A DNA stretch of 64,000 nt from Xanthomonas codiaei (GCF_002939785.1 NZ_MDEC01000008.1:25273-89272), one strand, 5' to 3'; positions 40,001 through 52,478 are shown, counted from the first letter of the stretch. Notes: generated by a model from the letters alone, not told the origin. Numbers and translations: made by a program.

Positions 40001-40633
40001 ATGCCTTCCCGCAGTAAAAGCAGCCAGCGCTGGCTCAAGGAACATTTCGCCGACCCTTACGTCAAGAAGGCCCAGGCCGAGGGCATGCGCTCGCGCGCGG
40101 CCTACAAGCTGGAGGAGTTGCTGCAGCGCGACCGCCTGCTCAAGCCCGGCATGGTCGTGGTGGACCTCGGCGCCGCGCCGGGCGGCTGGTCGCAGCAGGT
40201 GCGCAAGTCCATGGGCGACAGCGGCCGGGTGGTGGCCTTGGACATCCTGGAGATGCCCGCCCTGGCCGGCGTGGAGTTCCTTCACGGCGACTTCAGGGAG
40301 CAAGCCGTCCTATCGCAGTTCGAAGCGCTGCTGGGCGATGTGCCGGTGGACCTTGTGCTGTCGGATATGGCCCCCAATAAGAGTGGCATGGATGCGGTCG
40401 ACCAACCGCGGATGATGCACCTGGCGGAACTGGCGATGGACTTTGCCGACTCCCACCTCAAACCGGGTGGGGCGTTCCTGATCAAGCTGTTCCAGGGTGT
40501 GGGGTCCGACGACTACATTCGCGAGCTTCGCCGCCGCTATGACAAGGTGACGATCCGCAAGCCGGCGGCCTCGCGCAAGCGCTCCCCGGAAGTTTATGCA
40601 CTCGGTCAGGGCAAGCGTGTCCAGATCAAGTAA
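40001..40633 (+). CDS. rlmE: 23S rRNA (uridine-2'-O-) methyltransferase
   Basis: This 210-residue enzyme methylates U2552 of 23S rRNA in the assembled 50S subunit. VVDLGAAPGGWSQQ near residue 50 is the SAM site, DLVLSDMAPNKSG near residue 112 supplies the catalytic Asp, and FLIKLFQG near 155 the catalytic Lys. The ATG at 40001 gives MPSRSKSSQRWL, the normal N-terminus; the longer frame upstream is in the promoter region. ftsH follows 54 bases later, as in most proteobacteria. Confidence 0.97.
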   Translation: MPSRSKSSQRWLKEHFADPYVKKAQAEGMRSRAAYKLEELLQRDRLLKPGMVVVDLGAAPGGWSQQVRKSMGDSGRVVALDILEMPALAGVEFLHGDFREQAVLSQFEALLGDVPVDLVLSDMAPNKSGMDAVDQPRMMHLAELAMDFADSHLKPGGAFLIKLFQGVGSDDYIRELRRRYDKVTIRKPAASRKRSPEVYALGQGKRVQIK

Positions 40634-40687
40634 GCTGGCAGTGACCACCGTGTTTCAAGAATTAAAGAGTAGAGGGCACCGGAGCCA

Positions 40688-42634
<1,947 letters not shown>

Positions 42635-42979
42635 GCTGCCGCTGACCAGCGTGACGTAACAAGCGTCGGGGCCAGGAAGCGATTCCTGGCCCCGATGCGT
42701 TGCAGCGTCAGGCAATGTGGGAACGTCTGCGGGAAGGGCGGCAATACGCATACCGTGTTGGTGGTGCGCAGGCTGTGGTAACCGGATAGGCACGCGCGGT
42801 TGCGCAAGATGCCAGATGCCACGCGCTGCGCGACAATGGCCGACACGCTGGCCGCCCGCCGCAGCGCTGGCCGGCTGCGATGACACGACACGGCGGCCGT
42901 TGCCGTCGCCATCGCTGCAGTACGCTCATGCAAGAGCGGCGTGCCCATGACCTCGTACCACCGATGCAGGAGCTTCCCG
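42635..42979. other. Intergenic stretch with ftsH terminator
   Basis: The 345 bases between ftsH and folP hold a strong hairpin (42663-42698). The rest shows no frame with coding character and no further clear repeat. The folP promoter is presumably here but no convincing -35/-10 pair was found. Confidence 0.55.
42663..42698 (+). terminator. Strong hairpin terminator after ftsH
   Basis: A stem of about 16 bp (core CGGGGCCAGGAA with its complement) closes a GCGA tetraloop, 28 bases after the ftsH stop. No long T run follows, so termination may be imperfect, but the stem is the most stable simple hairpin I saw in the window. Confidence 0.7.
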
Positions 42980-43882
42980 ATGTTCGACACCGCCCTCAAA
43001 CTGGATTGCGCCGGTCGCAGCCTGCGACTGGATGCGCCGCAGGTGATGGGCATCGTCAATGTCACGCCCGACTCGTTCTCCGACGGCGGCCAGCACGCGA
43101 CTTGCGATGCGGCAATCGCCCATGGCCTGCGGTTGGTGGAGCAGGGCGCGGCGGTACTGGATATCGGCGGCGAATCCACCCGTCCCGGAGCAGCGCCAGT
43201 GTCGCTGGACGAGGAGCTGCAGCGCGTGATTCCGGTGATCCAGGCGCTGGCGCATCAGACGACGGCGCCGATCAGCGTCGATACGTTCAAACCGGAGGTC
43301 ATGCGGGCGGCCGTCGCGGCTGGTGCCGGCATGATCAACGATGTGCATGCGCTGCGGTCGCCGGGCGCATTGCAGGCGGTGGCAGAGTTGCAGGTGCCGG
43401 TGGTGTTGATGCATGCGCGCAACGCGCCGCATGCGATGGAGCAGGCCCCGCACTACGACGACGTGGTGGGGGAGGTGCATCGTTTCCTCGCCGAGCGCAT
43501 CTTCGCCGCGGAAATGGCAGGGATCGACAAGCGTCGGCTGCTGCTCGACCCCGGCTTCGGTTTCGACAAGACCACCGCACACAATCTCACCGTGCTGGCG
43601 CAACTGCAGCGCCTGCAGGAGTTCGGTTTGCCGGTGCTGGCGGGGCTATCGCGCAAGCGCAGCATCGGTGAGGTGACCGGCCGCGAAGTGGCCGCCGAGC
43701 GGGTACACGGTTCGGTGGCCGCGCATCTGATCGCCGCCCAGCACGGCGCGCTGGTGTTGCGCGTGCATGACGTGGCCGCGACCGTGGACGCGCTGAAGGT
43801 CTGGAGCGCGGTCGCTGCGATCCCGGTGCCACGGGTGACAGCGCCGGCTGCGCCGACGATCCGCTGGCCGGACGAGGACTGA
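42980..43882 (+). CDS. folP: Dihydropteroate synthase
   Basis: This 300-residue enzyme joins pterin pyrophosphate and p-aminobenzoate in folate synthesis and is the sulfonamide target. [16 protein letters not shown] near residue 23 and [12 protein letters not shown] near 61 are the two ProSite-type signatures, and [10 protein letters not shown] near 99 is also conserved. The ATG at 42980 is preceded by GCAGGAGC. The C-terminal 20 residues are Pro/Ala-rich. In E. coli folP follows ftsH with glmM after it; here miaA follows instead, with a TGATG overlap. Confidence 0.96.
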   Translation: MFDTALKLDCAGRSLRLDAPQVMGIVNVTPDSFSDGGQHATCDAAIAHGLRLVEQGAAVLDIGGESTRPGAAPVSLDEELQRVIPVIQALAHQTTAPISVDTFKPEVMRAAVAAGAGMINDVHALRSPGALQAVAELQVPVVLMHARNAPHAMEQAPHYDDVVGEVHRFLAERIFAAEMAGIDKRRLLLDPGFGFDKTTAHNLTVLAQLQRLQEFGLPVLAGLSRKRSIGEVTGREVAAERVHGSVAAHLIAAQHGALVLRVHDVAATVDALKVWSAVAAIPVPRVTAPAAPTIRWPDED

Positions 43883-44865
43883 TGCCAGCGGACCGCCGCC
43901 CGCTGGCGATCGCGCTGATGGGCCCTACCGCCAGCGGCAAGACCGCGCTGGCGGTGGAGGCGGCGCAGCGCTGGAATGGCGAGATCGTCAGCGTCGATTC
44001 GGCGCTGGTCTATCGCGGGCTGGATATCGGTGCGGCCAAGCCGGACGCGGCAATGCGCGCGGCGGTGCCGCACCATCTGATCGATCTGCGCGATCCCTGG
44101 CAGACCTATTCGGCCGCCGAGTTCGCCAGCGATGCGCGGCGCGCGATCGACGACATCCTTGCGCGCGGCAAGCTGCCGATCCTGGCTGGCGGCACCGGGC
44201 TGTATTTCCGCGCGCTGCTGGAGGGCCTGTCGCAATTGCCCCAGGCCGATCCGGCGGTGCGCGCGGCGATTGCAGCGCAGGCCGAGCAGCTCGGATGGGC
44301 CGCCCTGCATGCGCAGCTGGCACGGATCGATCCTGTTGCCGCGGCGCGCATTCATGCCACCGACCCGCAACGCATCCAGCGCGCACTGGAGGTGCATCGC
44401 ATCAGCGGCCGGCCGCTCAGCTACTGGCAGAGCCTGCCGGCGCCGCCACGGTTGCCGGTGCGGGTGCTGAAGCTGATTCTGGCCCCGCGCGAGCGGGCGG
44501 TACTGCATGCGCGGATTGCGCAGCGGCTGGAGCAGATGCTGGCGCAGGGTTTTCTCGGCGAAGTGGAAGCGTTGCGGGCGCTGCCGCAGATGCGTGCGGT
44601 GGCCGCACCGCTGGATCTGCCGGCAGTGCGCGCGGTGGGCTACCGCCAGGCCTGGGAGTATCTGGACGGCGCCGGCAGCCTGGCGGAGTTTGGCGACAAG
44701 GCGGTGCAGGCGACCCGGCAACTGGCCAAGCGGCAGCTCACCTGGCTGCGTGGCGAGCTCGACGCGCGCTGGTTCGACCCGGAGCGTGACCGACATCAAT
44801 TGGAGGACGCACTTGTCGGCTTCCTCGCCCATTGTCCCCCTGTACGGCAGGCTTCAGGCGTGTAA
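43882..44865 (+). CDS. miaA: tRNA dimethylallyltransferase
   Basis: This 327-residue enzyme adds a dimethylallyl group to A37 of tRNAs that read UNN codons. [11 protein letters not shown] near residue 14 is the P-loop, [19 protein letters not shown] near 38 binds tRNA and substrate, and [14 protein letters not shown] near 105 is also conserved. The start overlaps the folP stop. hfq and hflX follow, the classical miaA-hfq-hflX order. Its isoprenoid donor comes from the pathway served by ispD/ispF upstream. Confidence 0.97.
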
Positions 44866-44942
44866 CATCCCGTTTCCGGGACCGGCTGGGGATGGCAGGT
44901 GTCGACCGGGACAATAAGAACAATAATGAACAGGAGTTTTCG

Positions 44943-45221
44943 ATGGCTAAGGGGCAATCTTTACAGGACCCGTTCCTCAATGCGCTGCGGCGCGAGCGGG
45001 TGCCGGTGTCTGTGTATCTGGTCAACGGCATCAAGCTGCAGGGCACGATCGAGTCGTTCGACCAGTTCGTGGTCCTGCTGCGCAACACCGTGAGTCAGAT
45101 GGTCTACAAGCACGCCATTTCCACGGTCGTGCCGGCGCGCAACGTGCGTGTGGGGCCGGGTGGCGGGTATGTGCAATCCAATGAAGGCAATCAGGCGGAA
45201 GATGACGACGTCGAGCAGTAA
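44943..45221 (+). CDS. hfq: RNA chaperone Hfq
   Basis: This 92-residue Sm-like protein pairs small RNAs with target mRNAs. The Sm1 region [23 protein letters not shown] and the Sm2 motif [13 protein letters not shown] are intact, including the YKH motif of the proximal RNA face. The tail after residue 70 is short, glycine then acidic (AEDDDVEQ), as in other hexameric Hfqs. AACAGGAG lies ahead of the ATG at 44943. hflX starts 11 bases after the stop. Confidence 0.98.
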
Positions 45222-45232
45222 TGGAGTAGTGC

Positions 45233-46552
45233 GTGTTTGATCGCTCACGCAAGGGTGAACACGCGTTGTTGATTCAGACCCACTCCGGTGGGCCTGCCGA
45301 AGAAGATGTGCTGGAGGAGTTCGCCGACCTCGCAAAGTCGGCGGGCGCCACGGTGGCGGCGACGCTCACCGCGCGCATCGACAAACCCAGCCCGTCGACC
45401 CTGATCGGCAGTGGCAAGCTGGAAGAGGTCAAGGCGGCCGCCGAGGCCACCGGCGCGGATCTGGTGCTGGTCAACCACACCTTGTCGCCCGGCCAGGAAC
45501 GCAACCTGGAGCGCTATCTGGAGCGGCGCGTGATCGACCGCACCGGGCTGATCCTGGACATCTTCGCGCAGCGTGCGCGCAGCCACGAAGGCAAGTTGCA
45601 GGTGGAACTGGCGCAGCTGCGGCATATGGCCACCCGGCTGGTGCGCGGCTGGACCCACCTCGAGCGCCAGCGCGGCGGTGCGATCGGCCTGCGCGGCCCT
45701 GGCGAAACCCAGCTGGAAACCGACCGCCGTCTGCTGCAGAAGCGGGTGGAGCAGTTGCAGAAACGGCTGGAAAAGGTCGAGGTGCAGCGCAACCAGATGC
45801 GCCGCGCGCGGCTGCGCAGCGAGCTGCCGCGCATTGCGCTGGTTGGCTATACCAATGCCGGCAAGTCCACGCTGTTCAATGCGTTGACCGGCGCCGATGC
45901 GTACGCGGCCGACCAGTTGTTCGCCACGCTCGATCCCACCGTGCGGCGCATCGCCTTGCCGGGAGGCAGCGCGATCCTGGCCGATACGGTCGGCTTCGTG
46001 CGCGATCTGCCGCACGAACTGGTGGCCGCGTTCCGTTCGACCCTGTCCGAGGCGCGCGAGGCCGATCTGCTGCTGCATATCGTCGACGCCGCCGACCCGC
46101 TGCGCGAAGAACGCATCCTGCAGGTGGACGAGGTGTTGCATGCCGTAGGTGCCGGCGATCTGCCGCAGCTGCTGGTGTTCAACAAGATCGACAGGATCGA
46201 AGGTGCGCAAGTGCGCCACGACGCCCAGGACGGCATTCCCGATCCGGCGCGCCGCGAGCGCGTATGGATTTCCGCGCGCGATGGCCGCGGGCTGGAAGAA
46301 CTGCAACACGCGCTCGGCCAGCGCCTGGATCTGCGCCATGTGACCGGGCAACTGCGGCTGCCGCCCTCGGCCGGCCGCCTGCGCTCCAAGCTGCATCAGC
46401 TGGAAGTGGTACGCGGCGAGCAGGTCGACGAAGACGGCTGGCTGCTCGAGGTCGATCTGCCGATGGTCGAGGCCGAGCGTCTGGCCGCCGGCGACGACGG
46501 TGCGCCCCTGCGGGCGATGTTGCCGGATCGCCGCGAAGACTGGGAAACCTGA
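45233..46552 (+). CDS. hflX: Ribosome-splitting GTPase HflX
   Basis: This 439-residue GTPase has an N-terminal HflX domain with a long helical part (LRHMATRLVRGW to EKVEVQRNQMRRAR, about 120-195) and a G domain with GYTNAGKSTLFNAL near residue 204, DTVGF near 250 and NKID near 320. HflX rescues stalled ribosomes under heat stress. It starts with GTG. An atypical C-terminal domain of about 80 residues is present, as in other HflX proteins. It closes the miaA-hfq-hflX run. Confidence 0.96.
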   Translation: MFDRSRKGEHALLIQTHSGGPAEEDVLEEFADLAKSAGATVAATLTARIDKPSPSTLIGSGKLEEVKAAAEATGADLVLVNHTLSPGQERNLERYLERRVIDRTGLILDIFAQRARSHEGKLQVELAQLRHMATRLVRGWTHLERQRGGAIGLRGPGETQLETDRRLLQKRVEQLQKRLEKVEVQRNQMRRARLRSELPRIALVGYTNAGKSTLFNALTGADAYAADQLFATLDPTVRRIALPGGSAILADTVGFVRDLPHELVAAFRSTLSEAREADLLLHIVDAADPLREERILQVDEVLHAVGAGDLPQLLVFNKIDRIEGAQVRHDAQDGIPDPARRERVWISARDGRGLEELQHALGQRLDLRHVTGQLRLPPSAGRLRSKLHQLEVVRGEQVDEDGWLLEVDLPMVEAERLAAGDDGAPLRAMLPDRREDWET

Positions 46553-47004
46553 TCCCCGCGCCCGTCCGGCCTGCCGGGCGGTGGACAGCAACCGGCCAAC
46601 CAATGGCCTGCTGTGCCGGGTGTGGTGGAACGCACGCCGCATCCGGCCGGTCGTGTGCTTCACCACGCAAGGGCGGGGCGATCGCCAGCGACATGGCCTG
46701 CCACCGCGCTGCCCTGCGCAAGCTCGAAGGCGATGCGGTGCGCGTCAGGAAACGCCATCGACGCCAGGCAGCGAGCAGCCGATCGTGGAGCGGTGATGCA
46801 TGCACAGCGTGCAGCTGCATGCCATGCCACCTGCTGCGGCAAATCAGCGGTGGCCGCGCATCGTGGGCACGCGTGGGCAATCTGCAACCGTCGTCCAGCC
46901 GATGGTAACGACAGGCGTGCGGCCGATCATCGGGCGCACGGTGCGGGGAGACAGCACGCACAAATTCGGATAAAAGTGATCGCTGCCCATGCCTGATCCC
47001 CGCA
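46553..47004. other. 452-base intergenic gap without a recognised feature
   Basis: No frame here shows coding character; the open frames run in several phases and both strands. A weak 6-bp GC hairpin (46559-46580) just behind hflX may end its transcript. The last 50 bases become AT-richer (ATTCGGATAAAAGTG at about 46965-46979), so the pncC promoter may lie there. Confidence 0.5.
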
Positions 47005-47505
47005 ATGACGTCTCCCACTGATCACGATCTGCTGCAGCTTGCCCAATCCCTGAGCGCGCAGTTGCGCGCGGCGCGCGAGCGTCTGGTGACCGCGGAAAGC
47101 TGTACCGGTGGCTGGATCGCCAAGGCCATGACCGATATCGCCGGTTCCTCGGACTGGTTCGATTGCGGCATGGTGGCCTACAGCTATGAGGCGAAACAGG
47201 CCCTGCTGCGGGTGCGTCCGCAGACCCTGGAAGTCCATGGCGCAGTCAGTCGGGAAACGGTGATCGAAATGGTGTCCGGCGCCCTGGTGACCTCCGGCGG
47301 CAGCATCGCGGTGGCGGTGACCGGCATCGCCGGCCCGGGCGGCGGTAGCGAGGACAAGCCGGTGGGTACGGTCTGGATCGGCTGGAAGCGGCGCGGCGGT
47401 TACGCATCCGCACAGTTGTTCCGGTTCGACGGCGATCGTGATGCCGTGCGTCGTCAGACGGTGGTGGCTGCGCTCCACGGGTTGAGCGCGCTGCTTCAGA
47501 TGTAA
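47005..47505 (+). CDS. pncC: Nicotinamide-nucleotide amidohydrolase (CinA C-terminal family)
   Basis: This 166-residue protein is the stand-alone CinA C-terminal domain. [17 protein letters not shown] near residue 29 carries the catalytic Ser/Thr-Gly-Gly stretch, and [20 protein letters not shown] near residue 95 is the other signature. PncC deamidates nicotinamide mononucleotide in the pyridine nucleotide cycle. In many bacteria cinA/pncC lies near recA; here a TonB receptor, an AarF kinase and lexA stand between. Confidence 0.93.
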   Translation: MTSPTDHDLLQLAQSLSAQLRAARERLVTAESCTGGWIAKAMTDIAGSSDWFDCGMVAYSYEAKQALLRVRPQTLEVHGAVSRETVIEMVSGALVTSGGSIAVAVTGIAGPGGGSEDKPVGTVWIGWKRRGGYASAQLFRFDGDRDAVRRQTVVAALHGLSALLQM

Positions 47506-47742
47506 CTGCTGCGGCTGCTTGGCGACGGCTGGATGTGGTCGCAAGCACATCGACTCGTACTGTGATGAGCCGGTCCGGCGCATGGTTTGCATGCGCATTG
47601 GCGCGCGGTCGGGTTCGCCACGCGCACGGCGCATTCGGTTCGTTGCATATGACGCGCTGCGCAATTGAACGATGATGGAGCTTCGTGTGCGCATGCAGGG
47701 TCGGTGGCACTGCCTTGTTCGCGCCTTCGCCGGGGGAAACGC

Positions 47743-50292
47743 ATGAATCTGCAGCAGCAACCTCGCGCCGCATTGGCGCTCGCCTTGCTCATGGCGCTGC
47801 CTGCGCCTTGTCTCCATGCGCAGGTCGCCTCGTCCGCGGAGCAGTCAACTACGGTGCCCTCCGAACCTGCCACCTTGGCGGCGCTCAGGGTCACCGCACA
47901 AAAGCGCGAGGAAGCGCTACAGAACGTCCCTGTCGTGGTATCGGTGTTGCCCGAGCAGCTGCTGCAGGACAGTGGCGTGCATGACATCAAGGAACTTCAG
48001 GTACTGGTGCCTGGCCTGATCGTCACCAGTTCGCAAAGTGCGGCGCAGACCACCGCGCGCATTCGCGGGATCGGCACGGTGGGCGACAACGCCGGGCTGG
48101 AATCGTCGGTGGGTGTAGTCATCGATGGTGTCGCGCGTGCGCGCAATGGCGTGGGCTTCGCCGATCTGGGCGAGCTGGAACGCATCGAGGTGCTGAAGGG
48201 GCCGCAAGGCACGGTGTTCGGCAAAAATACCTCGGCCGGCGTCATCAACGTGGTCACGCGCCGGCCCAGTTTCACCCGCAGCGCCGATGCCGAGGTCACG
48301 GCCGGCAACTTCGGCGCGCTGGGAGTGGCCGCTGCGTTCAACGACGCCCTGAGCGACAGCGCTGCGTTGCGTGCCTATGCCGCCAGACGGCAGCGCGACG
48401 GCTTCGAACAGGTGGTGACCGGCGCCGGCCCGCGCACGGCCACCGATGACGGCGACCAGAACCTGCGCACCGCACGCGTGCAGTTGTTGTGGGAGCCGAG
48501 CGCCGATCTGCAGATCAACCTTGCCGCCGATGCCACCAGCCGCAAGGAAAACTGCTGCGGCACCGTGACCACCGAGCGTGGCCCCACCGCCGCCCTGATC
48601 GATGCGCTGGCGCCGGGCGGGCAGGGTACGAGTCCGCGTGCCGAGCCGCAACGCCGGCGTGCCTACAGCAACCGCAGCACGGCGCAGGACATTCACGACA
48701 AGGGAGTGTCGGCGCAAGTCGATTGGACCACGCCCTGGCTCGAAGATGCGGTGCTGACCTCGATCACCGCACTACGCGACTGGAAGTCGGTCAACGGCCT
48801 GGACTTCGACTATGGCGCGGCCGACATCTTGTATCGCGACGCGCGCGAGGATGAAATGCTCACGAAGTTCAGGACCTTCAGCCAGGAACTGCGCTTTGCC
48901 GGTTCCACCGAACGCGTGGACTGGCTGGTGGGCGCGTTCTATGCCGATGAAACCCTGCATCGCAACGAGTCCTACCGCTTCGGTGACGCGTACGAACCGT
49001 ATCTCTCCAGCGTGCTGCTGGCGCGCATCAATCCGGCCTTGACCGCACGTGCCGATGCGCCGCGTTTTCTCGCCGACGTCACCGGGCTGCCGACGGGAAG
49101 CCTGTTTCGCGGCCAGGGCAGCCAGGACCGTTTCCGTCAGGACGGTACCAGCGCGGCGCTGTTCACCAACAACACCTGGCACGCTACCGACGCGCTGGAT
49201 GTGGTGGTCGGCCTGCGCTACACCTACGAACACAAGGCGCTGCGATCGGCCTTCGCCAACCCCGATGGCAGCCCTGCCTGCGCCCGCTACTTTTCTCCGA
49301 AGGGGCAGGTCGACCCGGCGGCCGTGCGGCGCATCGGCGCGGCGCTCACCTCGCGTGGCGTACCTGCGGCCGCCGTGCCGGCCATCGCACCGCAAGTCAT
49401 CGGTTTCACCTGTCTGCCCTGGGCCAACATCGCTCACGCCGGTCGCCTGACCGAGCAGCGCCGTACCGAGCGCGAGTGGTCCGGCACCGCCAAGCTGGCG
49501 TATCGCTGGAACGAGGCGCTGATGACATACGTCTCGGCAGCGCGTGGCTACAAGGCCGGTGGATTCAACCTGGATCGCGTGCAATCGTCCGATGGCCTGT
49601 CCAGCGGTGTGCAGGGCATCGTGCCGGTGGACGACACCTCGTTCCCGGGCGAGTTCGTCGACAGCTATGAGCTCGGCGCCAAGAGCACCTGGCTGGGCGG
49701 CAACCTGTTGTTGAACGCGACGCTGTTCTACCAGGACTTCAGCGATTTCCAGCTCAACAACTTCCTCGGCACCAGCTTCGTGGTGCGCTCCATTCCCACC
49801 GTGGTGTCGCGGGGCATCGACACCGAGGTTCTGTGGCAGGGCGCACTTCCCGGGCTGATGCTGCAAGGCGGGCTCAGCTATGCGGACACCACCTATGGCA
49901 ACGACCCGCTGCCGGATGCGGAGCTTGCACTGTTGCCAGGCAGTCGCCTGAGTTTTGCGCCGCGTTGGTCGGCCAACCTGTCGGCGACCTACGAACACGC
50001 GATAGGCAGCCGATTGACCGGCCGTGTCAATATCGGCGCCAAATACACCTCCGAATACAACGCCGGTTCGGATCTTGATCCGCAGAAGGCACAACCGGGC
50101 TACACCTTGCTCAACGCGCGCGTGGGCATCGGGGCCACCGACAAACGCTGGCTGCTGGAGGCATGGGCGGAAAATCTGGGCAACGAGACCTATCGGCAGA
50201 TCGTCATCGACACGCCGTTGCAGGCCGGCTCGTGGAATGCATTCCTGGGTGCGCCGCGTACCTACGGGCTGACGTTGCGCTTGCGCTACTGA
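47743..50292 (+). CDS. TonB-dependent outer-membrane receptor
   Basis: This 849-residue protein has a signal peptide with cleavage near PCLHAQ (residue 27), a plug domain (about 45-170) with NVPVVVSVLPEQLL and ARIRGIGTVGD, then ERIEVLKGPQGTVFGKNTSAGVIN, and a 22-strand barrel ending in an aromatic residue (TLRLRY). It takes up an iron chelate, vitamin B12 or a carbohydrate with TonB energy. FGKNTSAGVIN places it with the broad siderophore-type or oligosaccharide-type group; the ligand is unknown. No regulator or transporter gene is adjacent. Confidence 0.93.
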   Translation: MNLQQQPRAALALALLMALPAPCLHAQVASSAEQSTTVPSEPATLAALRVTAQKREEALQNVPVVVSVLPEQLLQDSGVHDIKELQVLVPGLIVTSSQSAAQTTARIRGIGTVGDNAGLESSVGVVIDGVARARNGVGFADLGELERIEVLKGPQGTVFGKNTSAGVINVVTRRPSFTRSADAEVTAGNFGALGVAAAFNDALSDSAALRAYAARRQRDGFEQVVTGAGPRTATDDGDQNLRTARVQLLWEPSADLQINLAADATSRKENCCGTVTTERGPTAALIDALAPGGQGTSPRAEPQRRRAYSNRSTAQDIHDKGVSAQVDWTTPWLEDAVLTSITALRDWKSVNGLDFDYGAADILYRDAREDEMLTKFRTFSQELRFAGSTERVDWLVGAFYADETLHRNESYRFGDAYEPYLSSVLLARINPALTARADAPRFLADVTGLPTGSLFRGQGSQDRFRQDGTSAALFTNNTWHATDALDVVVGLRYTYEHKALRSAFANPDGSPACARYFSPKGQVDPAAVRRIGAALTSRGVPAAAVPAIAPQVIGFTCLPWANIAHAGRLTEQRRTEREWSGTAKLAYRWNEALMTYVSAARGYKAGGFNLDRVQSSDGLSSGVQGIVPVDDTSFPGEFVDSYELGAKSTWLGGNLLLNATLFYQDFSDFQLNNFLGTSFVVRSIPTVVSRGIDTEVLWQGALPGLMLQGGLSYADTTYGNDPLPDAELALLPGSRLSFAPRWSANLSATYEHAIGSRLTGRVNIGAKYTSEYNAGSDLDPQKAQPGYTLLNARVGIGATDKRWLLEAWAENLGNETYRQIVIDTPLQAGSWNAFLGAPRTYGLTLRLRY

Positions 50293-50718
50293 GCCGTGCT
50301 GCCACCTGCGTGCAACGGCACGGCGCCAGCATGCAGCCCACTGCGCGCTGAGTACCGATCGGTCCGGGGCGCGACATTGGCGGATGGATCGGCTACAAAC
50401 AAGGTCTCATTGCCAACGCTGCGTGCCGATGTTTTCGTTTCCTGCTGCAGTGCCCGACGCCTTGCCGCCTCCTGTTCTGCATGAGCGGCCAGGTGCGCGG
50501 ATCGGTTGGTCTGCATCGCCTGTCCAGGCTGCGATGGCGCAAACGGACGACCGTCATGGCCCGGTCTTGCGCCTGCGCGATGCGTGCGCATCTGTCCGGA
50601 TGCGGCGGTTCGCTCATGGCATCTCGCGGCGGTGCCGGCTGATTGCCGGGCGCATGCGGGCCGTGCAGCCGAGCGCCCCGCAGTCCCGGGTGTGTGCGTC
50701 GCAGCAGGCGGTGCGCTG
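50293..50718. other. 426-base intergenic gap, nothing recognised
   Basis: The frame of the next gene is open from 50506, but no part of that extension resembles the family and no good start was seen before 50719. No strong hairpin or repeat was found. Confidence 0.5.
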
Positions 50719-52395
50719 ATGTGGGAAGCGCTTGGCACGGTGCGGGATCTGGGGCGCCTGCAGGAAATCGCATCCGTCCTGATTCGCTATGGCTTTGGCG
50801 ATGTGGTGCGCCGCATCGGGCTGGCCGATGTGCTCGATCGCGCCGGCAGGTTGCTGCACTGGAACAACGTCGAAGGCCGCCTGCGCATGTCGGCCGCGCT
50901 GCGCGTGCGCCGCGCGCTGGAGGAACTCGGCCCCACCTTCGTCAAGCTGGGGCAGGTGCTGGCCACGCGCGTGGACCTGCTGCCGCCGGACTGGATCGAA
51001 GAGCTCAGCGAACTGCAGAACGCGGTGCCGGCCTTGCCGTTCGACCAGATCCGGCCGCAACTGGTGGCCGCGCTGGGCGCGGAACCGGAGGGCGTGTTCG
51101 CCCGGCTGGACGAGCAGCCTCTGGCGGCTGCCTCGCTGGCGCAGACCCATCGTGCCTGGCTGGCCGACGGCACGCCGGTGGTGCTGAAGATCCGCCGCCC
51201 CGGCATCGGCGACACCATCGACGCGGATCTGCGCCTGCTCGCGCGGCTGGCCGACATCGTCGAAACCCGTGCTCCGGACCTCAAGCGCTATCGCCCGGCC
51301 GAAGTGGTGCAGCAATTCACCGTCTCGCTGCGGCGCGAGCTGGATTTCGCTGCCGAGGGCCGCAACGCCGAGCGCATCGCCGCCAATTTCGCCAACGATG
51401 CGCAGGTGGTGGTGCCGGCGGTGTATTGGGAGTGGACCTGCGATGCGCTCAACGTGCAGGAATTCATCGATGGCATTCCCGGCCGCGACATGCCGGCGGT
51501 GGATGCCGCAGGCCTGGATCGCCAGGCATTGGCGCGCGCCGGCGCCGGCATCGTGCTCAAGATGGTCTTGCAGGACGGCTGTTTCCACGCCGACCCGCAC
51601 CCGGGAAATATTTTCTATCTGCGCGACGGTCGTATCGCCATCATCGATTTCGGCATGGTCGGCCGGGTGTCCGAGCAGCGCCGTTTCCAGGTGGCGCAGT
51701 TGCTGCACGGCATGGTGAGCTACGACGCCGACGCGGTCATCGATGTGCTACTGGAGTGGGCCGGCACCAGTCTGGATATCGACGAGGCGCGCCTGCAGCA
51801 GGACATCGGCGCATTCGTCTACGAATACCGCGGCGTGCCGCTGAAGGAACTGCGCATCGGTGCGATGCTCGGCGATGTCACCGCCATCCTGCGCGACCAT
51901 GGGCTCACGCTGCCGTCGGATCTGGCGCTGATGATCAAGGCGTTTCTTACTCTTGAAGGCATGGGACGCCAGCTCGACCCGGACTTCGACATGGCCACCG
52001 AAGCGCGGCCGTATCTCGAACGCGTGGTGCTGCAACGCTATGCGCCCAGTGCCATGCTGCGGCGCAGCCGCCGTACCGTGACTGGCGCGATCGACCTGAT
52101 CGGCGACCTGCCGCGCGATCTCAAGCGCCTGATCCAGGCGGCGCGTCGCGGCAAGCTGCAATTGCATGTGGAGACGCGCGCCCTGCGCGAATTCGGCGAG
52201 CAGGTGGATCGCGCCGCCAACCGGCTCACCATGGGGATCGTGACTGCCGCGCTGGTGATCGGCTCGTCCATCGTGATGAACAGCGTCGGTGGCAGCGCAA
52301 GTCGCTGGCTGCTTGGCCTGGGCGTGGGCGGCTTCATCGGCGCCGGACTGTGCGGCATCTGGATCCTGTTTTCGATCTGGCGCAGTCGGCGCTAG
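50719..52395 (+). CDS. AarF/UbiB-family protein kinase-like protein
   Basis: This 558-residue protein has the ABC1/ADCK fold. FVKLGQVLATRVDLLPPDW near residue 76 is the KxGQ extension specific to the family, AAASLAQTHRA near residue 137 is the Ala-rich loop replacing the Gly-rich one, VVLKIRRPG near residue 155 is the ATP Lys, and HADPHPGNIFY and IIDFGMVG are the catalytic and metal motifs. Two membrane helices lie near the C-terminus (about 505-555). UbiB aids ubiquinone synthesis. The ubiE/ubiJ genes are not adjacent, so this could be a UbiB paralogue. Confidence 0.9.
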   Translation: MWEALGTVRDLGRLQEIASVLIRYGFGDVVRRIGLADVLDRAGRLLHWNNVEGRLRMSAALRVRRALEELGPTFVKLGQVLATRVDLLPPDWIEELSELQNAVPALPFDQIRPQLVAALGAEPEGVFARLDEQPLAAASLAQTHRAWLADGTPVVLKIRRPGIGDTIDADLRLLARLADIVETRAPDLKRYRPAEVVQQFTVSLRRELDFAAEGRNAERIAANFANDAQVVVPAVYWEWTCDALNVQEFIDGIPGRDMPAVDAAGLDRQALARAGAGIVLKMVLQDGCFHADPHPGNIFYLRDGRIAIIDFGMVGRVSEQRRFQVAQLLHGMVSYDADAVIDVLLEWAGTSLDIDEARLQQDIGAFVYEYRGVPLKELRIGAMLGDVTAILRDHGLTLPSDLALMIKAFLTLEGMGRQLDPDFDMATEARPYLERVVLQRYAPSAMLRRSRRTVTGAIDLIGDLPRDLKRLIQAARRGKLQLHVETRALREFGEQVDRAANRLTMGIVTAALVIGSSIVMNSVGGSASRWLLGLGVGGFIGAGLCGIWILFSIWRSRR

Positions 52396-52455
52396 CCGGG
52401 GCCATCGACACGTGCTGCTCGGCTGAGCGGGCCGGGAGGGGATTGCACACTGCGC

Positions 52456-52478
52456 GGTTAGTAGTAATACTACTAACC
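52456..52478. promoter_or_regulatory. LexA operator (SOS box) abutting the lexA start codon
   Basis: A perfect palindrome with core TTAGTAGTA A TACTACTAA (52458-52476), extended by GG/CC on each side, ends directly before the ATG at 52479. The core matches the known LexA site of xanthomonads. TTGCAC at 52443 and AATACT at 52466, 17 bases apart, could be the promoter, with the operator over the -10. Confidence 0.92.
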
